Positions 12,034-22,976 of a stretch of DNA of 53,568 bases are shown piece by piece. Position numbers and translations under genes: made by a program. Position 1 is the first letter of the stretch. Each line of letters opens with the position of its first letter. The DNA is from Thermomucor indicae-seudaticae (taxonomy: Eukaryota > Mucoromycota > Mucoromycetes > Mucorales > Lichtheimiaceae): assembly GCA_000787465.1 (NCBI GenBank), contig JSYX01000211.1, forward strand, positions 1-53,568, read 5' to 3'. The notes beneath the pieces were generated by a model. It saw only the letters and a list, made by a program, of their open reading frames with translations, had not been told where the DNA came from and searched no databases.

Positions 12034-12461
12034 CTTGGGAGTCCTATACACGTTTGGCATGCTGGACGCTGAGACTTGAATCCTTAAGGCGCGTTTTACA
12101 TCCCCCCCTCCCCCGATCAAGCTCTTTATTATTCAAGTTCAAATTACAATATCGGTACTTTTAATGTCCCATTGCTACATGGCTGTAATATTGTTTGTCT
12201 TATACTGTAAATAACACCTACCTAGTTTCCGGTTTACAAAATCTATTCTTTTTTCTTCTGCTTTCTCCCTGTTGTTATTTAAATACACAAACCATTGTAC
12301 AGTGCCCACATATCCCCCTCTTGTTTGTCTTTGAAATATGCCTTATTGTTCACGGTGTGGTGAACTCTGTCGATTCAAGCGATGTCATAAATGCGGAAGC
12401 TCAGTTTCATGTAACGTACTCCTTGTTGCAGTTGTTTTCAGATGGCAGATAGTTGACCGTC
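12034..12461. other. Intergenic region between TTI1 and LIM genes
   Basis: 428 bp containing the TTI1 3' UTR (pyrimidine-rich, with TTTATT/AATAC elements) and the promoter of the LIM gene. No other feature was recognised. Confidence 0.6.
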
Positions 12462-13664
12462 ATGAAATACAGCACCAGCAACGCCCGTGAGGACTCCTGT
12501 GATCGATCGTTGGCAGTCAAGGTGCAGTATGGCAAAAGAAGAGGCGACAAACATAAAGTGCATTAATCCCCCCGTGGCTGTTGTAGATATCTGGACAGCG
12601 GCAGCGATCCGGACCAGTTAGCCTTGAATATCAAACTAACCGAATCACGGACACCGTCATCCCGGAGACCCTCCTTTTCGTCACTGTTGGAATCAAAGCG
12701 TGTTGCCCCTAGCACCAGCGCTCCTTCCAGCTCTACATGTGCGGAGTGTCACCAACCATTACGCGGCAAAGCAGTACGTTTGCCTGACAGCCAAACGCGA
12801 TATCATTGGGCATGCCTGCAATGCGCACAATGCAAACAACCCTTTGAGAACACCTCCTTTTCTGTAGACGACTTTCATAGATTCTACCATCCTCAAGTAA
12901 TATTCATTTCTATCATCCAGAAAGTGAGGGGTTTTCTGTCAACTGAACTTTTTGTATACTATAGTGCGCTCCAGTCACGTACTCTCAATCATGTTCTCGC
13001 TGCTCCCTCCCCATACGAGACGCGTATCTCGTCATCCACAATACTCCTCTTCATGCCAAGGTAAATAACTCATACTCTGAACGTTTCCCATGAATCTTAA
13101 AACACTTACTTGTATGGATGGCTATCATGATGCAAGTGCTTTCGCTGTGCCTCGTGTCAAAAAGTTCTGGGACCTTCCACCATTTACGTGGACACCGGTA
13201 CCGCTGCTTTCTGCCAGCCTTGTGCACCTAGCCAGGACTTGGAGGAGCGCACCAAGATTGTCCCGCAATTTCAGCCGCCACCCAAGATCAAGCAAGAATT
13301 GATTACCGGCCACGATGATGCCGAAATGTCGCGAATCAAGCCGTCCTCGCTCATGAGCCGGCGAGCTCGGCCATTGCCCAAATTCGGTGCCCAGAAAACG
13401 TGTCCTGGTTGCATGCAAACGATTGGATCAGTACACGAGGAAAAGTCTGGACCTAGAGCGACGCGGTGGCACATTAAATGTCTCCGGTGCGCTCAATGCT
13501 CCAAAGCTCTGGATTCATCGGCCGCTGTCATCGAGAAAGATTCTGGCGGACTGGATCCATGGTGTACAGTATGCTTGGTACGTGTTGTTTAGAATTTATA
13601 TGCTGGTAGGAGGAGGGGGCCTCTGCTAACGATAGATTCATAGCTGGCAAAAGGGAAAAAATAA
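12462..13664 (+). CDS. Three-LIM-domain protein
   Basis: Exons 12462-12526, 12587-12896, 12965-13060, 13137-13577, 13644-13664, 310 residues; four introns of 60, 68, 76 and 66 nt. Three LIM zinc-binding domains: LIM1 from C73 (CAEC, HWAC, CAQC, closing HPQC); LIM2 from C135 (CSRC, HAKC, CASC, closing CQPC at 186); LIM3 from C246 (CPGC, HIKC, CAQC, closing CTVC). Each has the eight expected ligands. A basic, proline-rich linker joins LIM2 and LIM3. LIM domains are protein-interaction modules, often on actin or adhesion scaffolds and in Rho signalling; no catalytic domain is present. The small exon 12965-13060 supplies the start of LIM2, so the splice model is strongly constrained. I cannot assign an orthologue. 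The terminal exon adds only six codons and a stop. Confidence 0.85.
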
Positions 13665-13862
13665 ATCGGAACGATAGCCCAACTCACTCTTGTTTTGCAT
13701 TTCTCCCCTTGTTTGGGAACAGAAAGAAAAGCCCATATTTAACTATATAGTTTAAGGGATTCAGGGAAGGAGGGGAGGGGGCGAAAAACAAAAGGGAACT
13801 GCAGATCAGATATTCATGCTGCTGCCGGGACGCGCTCGGGTTCATTCAAAGAATAAGCGAAA

Positions 13863-14780
13863 ATGATCATGTTCATGCATCTCTCTCTTTTCTTCCTTTC
13901 TTTCCTTTCCCCGTTCTGGCAAATGCATCCTTCATCCTCTACATGTTATGCACCAAGCTATATTGCAAATCCACCGCCTTACGTTAGCCCAGATACGTCT
14001 CGAACGAAACATAAGAAATCAAGACATCGTCATACTCCAGCATGTCAGCTCTGTAAAAATCCCATCAACAACAATACCCAGCTTGTTCGACCGCCTCTTT
14101 TACCCGTTGTCCCTTTTCTCATTCATAAAGATCGGCCTCAGCACGTCCATGTGTGTCAATGCCCTCAAATCATTCACCTATCCTGTTTGATACGCCATGA
14201 GGGTTCAGACCCTCGGTGCGATGTCTGCGACATGATCTACAGACGACGACGGCGTCTCGCGCTTGCCCAGACCGTCTGCCTCGCGATCCATGTCCTCAGT
14301 CTAGCTTCCGTGGTGGCTCTCGTCTTTGGCCTCGCCCATCTAGGCTCCGCCCTGGACCGACTTGGTCTGGGGAACGAAGCAGGCACCAAGCTTGATGGCG
14401 ACGAAAACTGGCATGACCAGGAAATGCAGCAGATCTTGGAATGGTTGCGAATGGTGCATTTCGCCACGGGCGCAGCAGGCGCGGCGATGCTTGGATTGGT
14501 ATACCTGATTGGTGTATGCGGCGTTATCGGTCTCAAGAGAACATTGCACATGCTCGACGATGTCATGCACATTAATCTCAAGCCGATCCTGCATTGGAAG
14601 ACCGCGCTGCGGCCCTGGCTGCAGCGCATGGTGATGGGCGTATGTATTGGCCTGGTGGGTCTCACATTGGGCACGTACCTTTTGTTCTATTCGTGGATTT
14701 GGGCGTGCCTGTTGCATCGCATGTGTTATCGTATTCTGAACGTGCATAAACCGTTATTAACAAGTTTTCCAAAGGAATAA
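13863..14780 (+). CDS. RING-CH (MARCH-type) membrane E3 ubiquitin ligase
   Basis: A single exon of 305 codons. A C4HC3 RING-CH finger is visible from about residue 61: CQLC, then CQC, HLSC and CDVC. About three hydrophobic segments follow (roughly residues 131-155, 195-220 and 255-285), including VALVFGLAHLG and LVGLTLGTYLLFYSWIW. This architecture, a cytosolic RING-CH followed by membrane helices, is that of MARCH/Ssm4-like ligases, which ubiquitinate membrane proteins. The first 20 residues are hydrophobic; a second in-frame Met (residue 21) is an alternative start that would remove them. The loop between the first two zinc pairs is longer than usual (about 32 residues). An (TA)n tract follows the gene. 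Confidence 0.75.
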   Translation: MIMFMHLSLFFLSFLSPFWQMHPSSSTCYAPSYIANPPPYVSPDTSRTKHKKSRHRHTPACQLCKNPINNNTQLVRPPLLPVVPFLIHKDRPQHVHVCQCPQIIHLSCLIRHEGSDPRCDVCDMIYRRRRRLALAQTVCLAIHVLSLASVVALVFGLAHLGSALDRLGLGNEAGTKLDGDENWHDQEMQQILEWLRMVHFATGAAGAAMLGLVYLIGVCGVIGLKRTLHMLDDVMHINLKPILHWKTALRPWLQRMVMGVCIGLVGLTLGTYLLFYSWIWACLLHRMCYRILNVHKPLLTSFPKE

Positions 14781-14825
14781 AATATACAGGTACTTTTTCA
14801 TGCGCGGTTACTTGTTTCTCAAATA

Positions 14826-14844
14826 GATATATATATATATATAT
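14826..14844. repeat. (TA)n microsatellite
   Basis: About nine TA units in the 3' flank of the RING-CH gene. Confidence 0.85.
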
Positions 14845-15429
14845 CATACCCTGTTCGTCCCCGTGCAAAAATCGATAATGCACGTCCGATGAAGCGTTCA
14901 TAACGGTGTGCGAGCATAGAATAGAATGGCTAAATCCGTTTCGGGTTTGGTGCTCCTGATGTGTGTTTCCATATCCGGGCTTGGAAGTCTACATCTTCAA
15001 ACTTTTCAAGTTCCAGGAGACTGCCGAGTCTTGCAAATATCGCCATGTTCGAAGACGGTTGGTTGGTTGGTTTTTCCATTCTATCAGGGCCGCAACCGTG
15101 CAAGGGGGGCAACTCAAGCGTACCTTCTGACTTGTACTCTATCTGATTGGGTAGCAGCAGCATGAAATCACCAGCTATCCATGCAACGAAGGATTGACAT
15201 TGTTTACATTTATTGACGTCTTGTCCCTTTGACAGGACACAGATCTTCATGGATCATAGTTTAGAAGCATCCACAGTGGCGACGAAACCTATGGACCCGC
15301 AGAATTTCCCTTGCTCGATCGGATGATGCCCTTGAACCGACCGGATCATTATCATTGTGATGTTCTACCTATTAATCACCCAACTCCCTTCCCGTTTCTT
15401 CTCTTCTTTTTCCTTTTCGTTGGGCTCTC

Positions 15430-15437
15430 TATAAATA
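15430..15437 (+). promoter_or_regulatory. TATA box of homeobox gene
   Basis: A TATAAATA element lies about 70 bp upstream of the ATG at 15507, in a pyrimidine-rich promoter. Confidence 0.6.
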
Positions 15438-15506
15438 TGTATTTATCGTCCAACGTTTTAGTTGTTCTTCTGCTCTTCTAAATCTATCTTTTTTTACCAA
15501 GCGACC

Positions 15507-16064
15507 ATGTCTGACCAGGAAGATGACAGTTGGTCACCGAAAATTAAACCTCGATGGCGTTTTTCGGCTCATGAAATTGAATTGCTCGAGTCTGTTTACT
15601 GCCAACAGCCGAATCCATCATCATCCGCTGTCGAACCGCTCGCCGAACGCTTAAAATGCCCACGCAAATCCATTACAACGTGGTTCCAAAATAGGCGCGC
15701 AAAGCAAAAGCGACGGCTGTCTGCGTCTTCGTCATTAAAAAGACTCCAGCAACAACAACAAGACGACGAAAAGACGGACCAGGCATGGTTAGAAGAAGCC
15801 TCCGCTTGGCCAGTCGTCGACTGTACAGATCTTTGTCAAGAGTATAATAATAACTCGACCATGACGACGGACACGGCCCAACAACAACAGGGGCTATGGC
15901 AGAACACACTCCAGGACCTGTTCGATCCAGCAGCAGAGGAGTCTGAAAACATGACCGACGGCGCGTTTGCAGCAGTAGATCCGCTTGACCTTGTCTTTCC
16001 AACTTTCAGGGTGGACCAGGAGGATTTTCCGCTGTTGAGTAGTACATCTGATAACGATCAATGA
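15507..16064 (+). CDS. Homeodomain transcription factor
   Basis: 185 residues, no intron. The homeodomain occupies about residues 14-73: basic N-terminal arm (KPRWRF), helix 1 ending before the PNPSSSAVE turn, helix 2 (LAERLKCPRKS) and recognition helix 3 with the invariant WFQNRRAKQKRR. Asn in WFQNRR is the base-contacting residue. The C-terminal half is Q-, D- and E-rich with a possible acidic activation region, and otherwise lacks domains. The frame is open upstream but only through a TTG; the first ATG is 15507, 70 bp below a TATA box. It is convergent with the G3BP-like gene. Polyadenylation is suggested by AATAAAG near 16091. The target genes cannot be inferred from sequence. Confidence 0.88.
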   Translation: MSDQEDDSWSPKIKPRWRFSAHEIELLESVYCQQPNPSSSAVEPLAERLKCPRKSITTWFQNRRAKQKRRLSASSSLKRLQQQQQDDEKTDQAWLEEASAWPVVDCTDLCQEYNNNSTMTTDTAQQQQGLWQNTLQDLFDPAAEESENMTDGAFAAVDPLDLVFPTFRVDQEDFPLLSSTSDNDQ

Positions 16065-16384
16065 ATGACGTTCTTTGCCAATAACTCGAATAATAAAGTG
16101 AAATTGTTCTCTTTTTTTTGTGGTTTTGAGCTTGTGTGCATCATGATTAATTGCTGAAAGTGAAAGGGAGAAGAAGAAAAAGAAAGGCGTCCAGATAACA
16201 AACCTGAACATGAAAGAGAAATAAGTGCAAATGAAGAAATGGTTTCATACAGGCGTATATAGATGCCAGCGTTTGAAACTACAGTAAAAAACGAGGCAAA
16301 CGAGATAAATTTTACAGTCGTAAATGAACCTAGACATTCAACTTTTTTGGGAAGAAAGCTTTGGTTGCGGTTCGTCGATAGTAC
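16065..16384. other. Convergent 3' intergenic spacer
   Basis: 320 bp between the stop codons of the homeobox and G3BP-like genes. AATAAA at 16091 fits the homeobox transcript. Nothing else was recognised. Confidence 0.65.
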
Positions 16385-17946
16385 TTATTTGGGATTTCCG
16401 CCACCACGGGATTTCATGCCACCGCCACCGCGAGGTGCGCCTCCGCCACGTCTGTGTGAATTTGTCTGGAATCTGCGCTCAAACGGCGCTCCACCGTTCT
16501 GCTGCTGACGATTGAACTTTGGTGGGCGACGTTCTTCAGCAAGAACAACAAATTCACCACAGTTCACTTTGTGCTGAGCAAGAGCCTTTTGGCATGATTC
16601 AGGTGTAGCGAATTCGAGGAAACCAACTTGTCGTGCTGCATTGATGTTGATTGATTTGACTTCACCAAACTCTGCAGCAAACACTTCTTTGATTTGTTCC
16701 GGCGTCCATGTCTTTGGCACATGCTTCAAGAATATTTCGGTCATATTCTCTACTTTGCTGGATCAATTCACATTGTCCTTATACACACATTATTTTTCAT
16801 CTTACCTTTGCGAGCCGTGTCTCTGTTATAGTGGTTATAGCCGTTTCCATGTGTCTGATGCTGTGATGATTGCTGATGATTATTCTTTTGGTGCTTAAGT
16901 TGAGGTTGAGAATGGATATTTTCTTTATTCTCGGATACGGTTGGGGTCGTTGGGCTCGAGGATCCCGACAAAGGATTATTCCATTTGTTGCTAGAGGTGG
17001 TGGTGCCTGCAGCTATATTCGACCAAGTCTTGGGAGCAGCTGGCTCCTTCTTGTCTGTTTTAATTTGTTTCGGTTGTTCACTGGGCTTCACATTCTCCTC
17101 CATGTCCTTGGCTGGCTCAGGTTCCTGTTTCGCCTTAGCATCGACCTTTTTCTCTGGTTCTACCGCAGGAGTTTCGGGACTGGGATGAACTGGAGGCTCT
17201 GCGACGACAGCCGGTCCCACAGTTGGTGTTGTTGCCGCTGTAGCTGCTGTGCTGTCGAGTTCAACGGTCTCATGAGCTGGCACTTCGGGAGGAGTAGCTG
17301 GCGCAGCAGATGCTTTGGCTTCAACATTATTCGTCTCTTGTTGAGGTTGCTGCTCCTCGGTGTGTTGTTGTTGCTGCTTATCCTGTTCCTCACAGGTATA
17401 ATAATCAATGTTGACTTCATCCTTAAGGAAACGGAAAATGTCGTTAAGGACGTAATAGCCGTTCGGTTGAGGTGCCAGGAAAAAGGTCTGGCTGAATTTT
17501 TGCAAAGGCGCATCTCTGTTGCACATTTCACCCAGGACTTGGACCAATATACCATTGTTCGCGGAAATCTGACTGTCCACTTGAGTAACAAGCACTCGGC
17601 AATCTTGGAAATCCATCTCCTTGATCTTTTTGCGGATCTCCTGCAAACCCGAGATTGTGATCAGATGACTCAGATCTTGCATAGTTTTCCAGAATTGCGT
17701 CATTACCTCCTGTCCGCAAATAGTTTCGACCACTTCGCCTTCATCTCCTCTCACCATGAACGAATCTTCACTGTAGAATCCGTGCAAGCGGTGTGGGCTT
17801 TTGTTGAGAAAAGTATAGTACTCGCGAACAAAGATGAGGCCAACATCCTGAGAAGCAAGAACATTGTTGGACTTGTGGGTGCCGTTCTCCATGACATTCT
17901 CCGTCACCGGACTGGTCTGAACAGGTTGGCTAACAGTGGCAGTCAT
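16385..17946 (-). CDS. G3BP/Bre5-like NTF2-RRM-RGG protein
   Basis: Two exons (17946-16806, 16749-16385), 501 residues; a 56-nt phase-1 intron. N-terminal NTF2-like domain, about residues 28-150 (VGLIFVREYYTFLNKSPHRL; FFLAPQPNGYYVLNDIFRFL). The middle is a disordered P/E/Q/T-rich linker with asparagine- and histidine-rich stretches. The second exon encodes an RRM (EIFLKHVPKTWTPEQIKEVF to VGFLEFATPESCQKAL) and ends in a glycine-arginine RGG tail. This order is diagnostic of G3BP (animals) and Bre5/Nxt3 (fungi), which bind mRNA, nucleate stress granules and act as cofactor of the Ubp3/USP10 deubiquitinase. A TATATAAAG element on this strand near 18053 could drive it. Confidence 0.88.
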
Positions 17947-18965
17947 ATTCTAGGCGTTTCCAAAGCCGAAATTGAAGAACAGTCAAGTAAAATTTCATGA
18001 GTAACATTTTGATCAGTGCCGCAAAACTCGTAGTCGACTTTTCAATAATTACCTTTATATACAAACGTAAATCTACTGGCAGATCAGTAGTTTGAAGAGA
18101 AGCAGAAGAGTCGTGCTTGCGAAGACAACACGATCTATCCGGCAAACGCGACGGTCGGAAAGGAGTGGCAAAAGATTTGAGTCCCCGATTTTTTTGCGTC
18201 ATCCAATGGAAGCAAGCCCTTATTGAAGTGTTGAAGTGATGCAGATTTCAGGCTTATTTTATTTTAGCGATTAGGACAGGAAGCCTACCTTGTCTTGAAC
18301 TATATCGTTGGGCTAAAAGCAAACAGAATGACTTGGAAATCGTAGCGAACTTGGAGCATGAAACAACAAACAATGCAAAGCTAAAGCGAATGTCGTTTGT
18401 TGACAACCGCAGCGTAGGGAGCGTAAGCGAAACAGGTTATCAGAACGAACGGCTGCGAAGATCTTTCGCACGCTCGTTCACTGGGCCTTTTAATGAACGA
18501 CTTCCTTATGGTTTTTGGCCACGAACGTAGTTGTCCACTTGAACCAGGTGTACTTGCATGTTCATAAAATTTGATCTAAACACTCACTGGCATTTGCTGC
18601 CAGGGAATAGTTACAGAAATAACACAAACCACATTCTAATTTACAGCTAAGCATTGCATCTTCTGTTTGATTTATTACGAGACAATATGTACATTTTCAC
18701 TTTTTGAAGCATACGTCTAGGCGCAACAGCATAGCCGCAGCCCAAGGCATGTGCTTTATTTTCCATTAAAGAACATGATTTGCTACCATACAATGAACAT
18801 CTGATGTGATTATCCTGTAATATGAAGGTCCAGATTACCCGTCTCAAAGGCAAAGAATGCATTATGTAATGTGCACAATAAACCTTTTTTATGTATAGGG
18901 ATAGTAATACACACATATACTAAATATAAACGCTACTGGTAGATATGTATATAACTTCAAAAAGT
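17947..18965. other. Intergenic region, G3BP promoter and BIM1 3' flank
   Basis: 1019 bp. The left end holds the G3BP-like promoter (TATA-type element about 107 bp upstream of its ATG). The right end is the BIM1-like 3' flank. A 65-codon plus frame at 18333-18530 has no recognised family. Nothing else is supported. Confidence 0.55.
18053..18061 (-). promoter_or_regulatory. TATA box of G3BP-like gene
   Basis: On the minus strand the sequence reads GTATATAAAGG about 107 bp upstream of the G3BP-like ATG. The call is from motif and position only. Confidence 0.4.
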
Positions 18966-19640
18966 TTACGCCAAAAGCACGGCCAAGCCGGCCATTGCCG
19001 TCATAGCCAGTCCACTAGCCACGGAGAGGGCATTGGATCCGCTAGTAGAGGTAGAGTTACCAGTCGACGATGAACCGTTCGCATTGACGCAAGCACTTGA
19101 GTTGAAGTTGGTCGGGTTATTCATGAGCACAACATCCGTACACTAAGGTGGGTGGGGTGGGGAACGTAAGCCATGGATGATTTTTCTTTTTACGCCATGG
19201 CGTGAATAGCAGCTTACCTGGTATAAGATGTCATCACCAGCGTTATACATGATTTGGAAAGTGGCATTCGTGCCATCCGTAGCCTGGGTTACATTAGACA
19301 AGTCCACGCTCAAGCAGCTCTGCAGGGGGTAATTGCGCTGACCGCCACCGACGGTCGAGGCATTGGCAAACGCGTTTGAGTCAGGATTGTTACCCAAGGC
19401 CAATTTGATTTGGTAAGCGTATTGCGTATGCTCGGAATTGATCTCGAGGAAACCGCCATGGAGGGGAAACTCGGCACGTTGAGCAAGCACTTGGTTGAAA
19501 CCGCCACAGGGTGCCGTGGGTTCAGTGTCTTCGCTGAAACCACGTGACTGGGGATAAAGCAGTTGATAGTGGCCAGAAACACCTTGCAAAAGGGACAGAG
19601 CGGCAGCGGCACCCAACGCAAAGATACTAAGACGAGGCAT
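18966..19640 (-). CDS. BIM1/X325-like secreted GPI-type copper-site protein
   Basis: Two exons (19640-19218, 19142-18966), 199 residues, a 75-nt phase-0 intron. A signal peptide (about residues 1-23) would be cleaved before a histidine, giving mature HYQLLYPQSRGF with PCGGF, the start of the X325/BIM1 family (LPMO-related fold without polysaccharide oxidation, implicated in copper acquisition and cell-surface roles). Likely copper ligands are mature His1, His38 (FPLHGG) and Asp121 (CTDVV). A Ser/Thr/Asn-rich stalk and a C-terminal hydrophobic segment fit a GPI anchor, and several N-glycosylation sequons are present. An in-frame ATG at 19676 exists, but it lies only about 22 bp from the TATA box, so 19640 is the better start. 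Confidence 0.82.
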
Positions 19641-19697
19641 GTTTGTTTGTGAAGAAGTAAGAAGAGATGGAAACATTCACTCCCCCTTCTATGGCCC

Positions 19698-19706
19698 TTT
19701 TATATG
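19698..19706 (-). promoter_or_regulatory. TATA box of BIM1-like gene
   Basis: On the minus strand the sequence reads GCATATAAAAGG, about 60 bp upstream of the chosen ATG at 19640. Its position argues against translation starting at 19676. Confidence 0.6.
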
Positions 19707-22194
19707 CGTGGGCAGGTCTGTCGCACCGACGAGAACTTTTTGCTGGAGTTCGCGTTTTGATTGGATAACGAAAGGACCTCAAACTTCCGGGATAAGTGGT
19801 AACAAACTGTAAACTTGAAAGAGCGACTCTTGTTTTTCCAGATGAACCGAGGATTCATATAACGCTTCGAAGAGCGTTCAGATGAAGATGCTTGTACATA
19901 AGAAGCAAGGTTTACAGACTACAGAATGACTCATCAGTGTTTAGATACCTAGGCTGGCTGAAACAGTTTATGTGGCATGATTCATGCACTTGAAGCAAAC
20001 CTTGCAAAAATGGAGAATGTAGAGCATTATGACGATACACTTTTATGCACTCTTCATGATATTGATAAAAGATACTGAATATTGGTGCGAACATCCTTCA
20101 CCCAGAAAAGTCGAATGGATCCGTGCACAGGGTTCTTTACCGGCAGCGTCAAAAAGATTTTTTCATCAGTGCAAATCAGACGGAGAAACCCGGGTACATA
20201 CGAGAGATCCCATCTTGTGGACAATAAAAGATGCATCATAATTTAACATCGGCATACAGTTTCTCCTCTATCGATATTCTATGAGTCCAGAGACAAGGCA
20301 CGGCCAAGTTTCCTGTCTCGCCAGCGGTTATTAACAGGTTTAAAGAAGTCGTAGCAAGTGCTGACATTATAGGGAAGACGGTTGTCGCAAAGGAAGAGAG
20401 AAGGGAATGAGTAATTCTTGGTTACCCATTGGAACAGTATAACAGTGCTTCGTTCTTGTTTCTGACACAAACCATGCGCATGCGGACGGTCAAGCTTTTC
20501 ACGCGGCACAAGTAACCTTGTTTGACTTCTTCCTTTCTCGCAAGTGTGTTGTTACTCAACTCTGGACGTTCTTACGCGTTCGATGCAGCATTCATCATTG
20601 TTGCAGAACGCGTTGCGCGTCCGAATGAAAGCGACTGTACGTTGGCCAAGTCATACTTGTCCTACGTACGGGCAGGGAAGAGCGGGAGCAAAAAAGATAA
20701 AGGCAAAACGCTGAATGCACGTCTATAGACGGATACCCCATTGGAAGGTTCTTTGGAATGGCAACCAGAAACGATTATTATCGACAAGAGAACCGTAGCC
20801 TCTTGGTTCTCGACAGCTATTCTGCGAATAGGAGAGTCGTGGCATTCCTGCAAGCAGAGACATTTCCATTAAAATCGCTTACGGTATGTTTTAGAAGTCC
20901 TAAAGTATTTGCAAGGCTGAAACCTCTCTAACGCTACCGTTTGAAGGTGTAGAGCTGCTTTCACGTTTTGCATATTTCTAATTATGACACTTTAGCGTAC
21001 TTCAACAGACCGTGCCTTGATGGAAAAGTTGCACAGTAGGGCTCAAAATTGTTCGCTATAATAATGAAGTTCTATCCTTAACCATTGGATTATTGATCAG
21101 TGCATGTGTTGGTATCATCAGAAAGCATGATGACTTTTGTTAGGTAACATTCGTGTTATACCTTCATGTAGCCAGCAATCCTTCTTCATGAATGTTGTAT
21201 ATCGGAAAGTCTGTTCACTTAAAGGAGTGGTTAAGAAGCGTTTGTATATCGCTGTGTTGATATCAAGTTCCTTGAATGACTTGTTTCACCTACCTATCTT
21301 ATGCAACAAGAGCCTTTGATCGATATGCATCCTTCAGTGCGAATTATGCGCATGATGCTGCCTTTTTTGGGTACGCATGAACGGTACAACCCCGCCGTAA
21401 ATGACTCCTTTGCACTGTCAAAATATTCAGTACCTAAAAGTCGGCTATTAAAAAATTGCATGCTGTAAAAATGAGCCACTATGGTTGACGTGTCCCCCCC
21501 AGCAATAAAAGAGCAGATGAAAACTATGAAATCGTTTCTCTTCGCTGCTCCTTTTCTTTAAACATGACCACAGCCAACGACGTATTCAATCACAACCAAA
21601 TCACAACCGATATCTTCCCAAGTACACGTGAGCATTGTCAAGAAAGCCAACGTCAGCCAGGTATGTCGTAATCGGTACAGCACCAAGCTTGCCTCAGATA
21701 CAACGTTGAACTGCCCTGTAAGTGAGCTAGTTGAAAAAAAGAACTGCAAAATCACTAAATAACTGTCTGCACAGAATCAGCTCAAAGTCCTATAGGATCT
21801 GGAACAGCGTTACCGAGACGCATATGAAATACAGCGCTCTCGCAGTATGCTCTTAACTGGCGTTATGGTGACCGCAAAAGCACAGTTGCGAGCGGCTTGT
21901 GTAGTATTTCGAGTACTCCTCAAGAATGACGAAAAGCCTACTGTCGACCCAAGGAGTATGAAGTACTTGGCTGAAAGCGGATCTGATCTTACATAAGCAG
22001 TTACGAACCGTCAATCCCCTCATTTCCCAGGCGTGCAAGCAGTGAGCAGTGCGTGACGCGAGATTCGTAATCGTCTGTCATGCTCGGGGCAAACGTAACC
22101 CTCTTATATTCTCTATAATTGGCTAGTGCATCTCATGCACGCTTACCATAGCTCTGCGTCCGAGCTTCCAGCAGAAGGTCACATACGGCATATG

Positions 22195-22329
22195 CGTAAT
22201 ATATCGATATTTGATAAATCGATATACCGATCGGCCTTTCAATCACGGATTTGCTTTTCCGGGTGTATTACACTTGATATAACGATCCCATATTTCCGTC
22301 ACGGACCCTATCGATACATGGGGGCACTG
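22195..22329 (+). mobile_element. Diverged MITE copy (same family as 34637-34780)
   Basis: Aligns along its length with the 34.6-kb element: shared blocks ATATATCGATAT, CGATATACCGATCG, the AATCACGGATTTGCTTTTCC region, CACTTGATATAACGATC and GGACCCTATCGATA, ending in GGCACTG at 22329. The left end no longer matches the terminal inverted repeat, so the boundary is uncertain and the copy is older or damaged. It has no coding capacity. Confidence 0.75.
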
Positions 22330-22976
22330 CATTCACCGCTGATGTTATCCGGCTCTTCCCAGGCGGTATATACGACCTGAAGTATTTGTACCAGCAAGCC
22401 TGGATGATCAGAAATTTCCTTGCTTATCTGTATCGCAAGTATAAGCGCGCCCAAGATAGAAAGAGAGAGAGGGGTTTCTGCCGTTAAAGGGCATCATCCA
22501 GCCAAATACCGACCTCGGGCAGGAAAAGGTGGCTGGCCTTCTATGGCCCTGCAAGCCTGCTGTCAGCCCAGTTGGCATCTATGCCGTAAGACGCGTGCAG
22601 TCCGCTTTATCAAACGTTGCACTAACTGAGTATCTCTGTTACTGCCATGAAGCCTGGGATCGCTTGAGCCGACCTGCAACTAGAAGCGCAGTCAATGCTA
22701 CTTGAAGATATTAAGCTTGGGAAGCGTTTACTGATCGACGCAAAAGACATCTCGCAGATAACAGGACATGTAAAAAGCTGGTATACCCCGATTCGTGGTG
22801 TTGTTGAATTGGTTCCTCTGATGAAAAGCAGTCGTCGAGCAAAAACGCCTTTTCTTTATTGCGTACGCTTCTGCCATGTTCCGTTGAAATCGAAAGCAAC
22901 TGCTCCATGTTCCGCCAAGCAAGAACATATTAAAAACTTTATTCACGACTCCAACAAGCATATGAATTTTAGCTCT

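Larger units (their letters stand above)
14781..15506. other. Intergenic region before homeobox gene
   Basis: 726 bp. It holds the RING-CH gene 3' UTR, an AT dinucleotide repeat near 14826-14844, a 106-codon minus-strand frame (14930-15250) with no family resemblance, and the homeobox promoter with its TATA element. Confidence 0.6.
19641..22976. other. Gene-poor region with a MITE copy
   Basis: 3.3 kb without a supported gene. Short frames (for example 20522-20728) lack recognisable domains or an ATG. The only identified element is the diverged MITE copy near 22195-22329. The right 200 bp are the 3' flank of the ETR1 gene. Confidence 0.6.

Noticed and set aside
12298..12310. TACAGTGCCCAC match to the MITE end
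   Set aside because: No inverted partner nearby and the match stops after 12 bases; probably chance.
14930..15250. 106-codon minus-strand frame
   Set aside because: No family resemblance, and it lies between well-supported genes without splice or promoter support.
16870..18000. 376-codon plus-strand frame rich in Leu/Phe
   Set aside because: It is the antisense shadow of the G3BP-like gene, whose NTF2 and RRM domains are clear.
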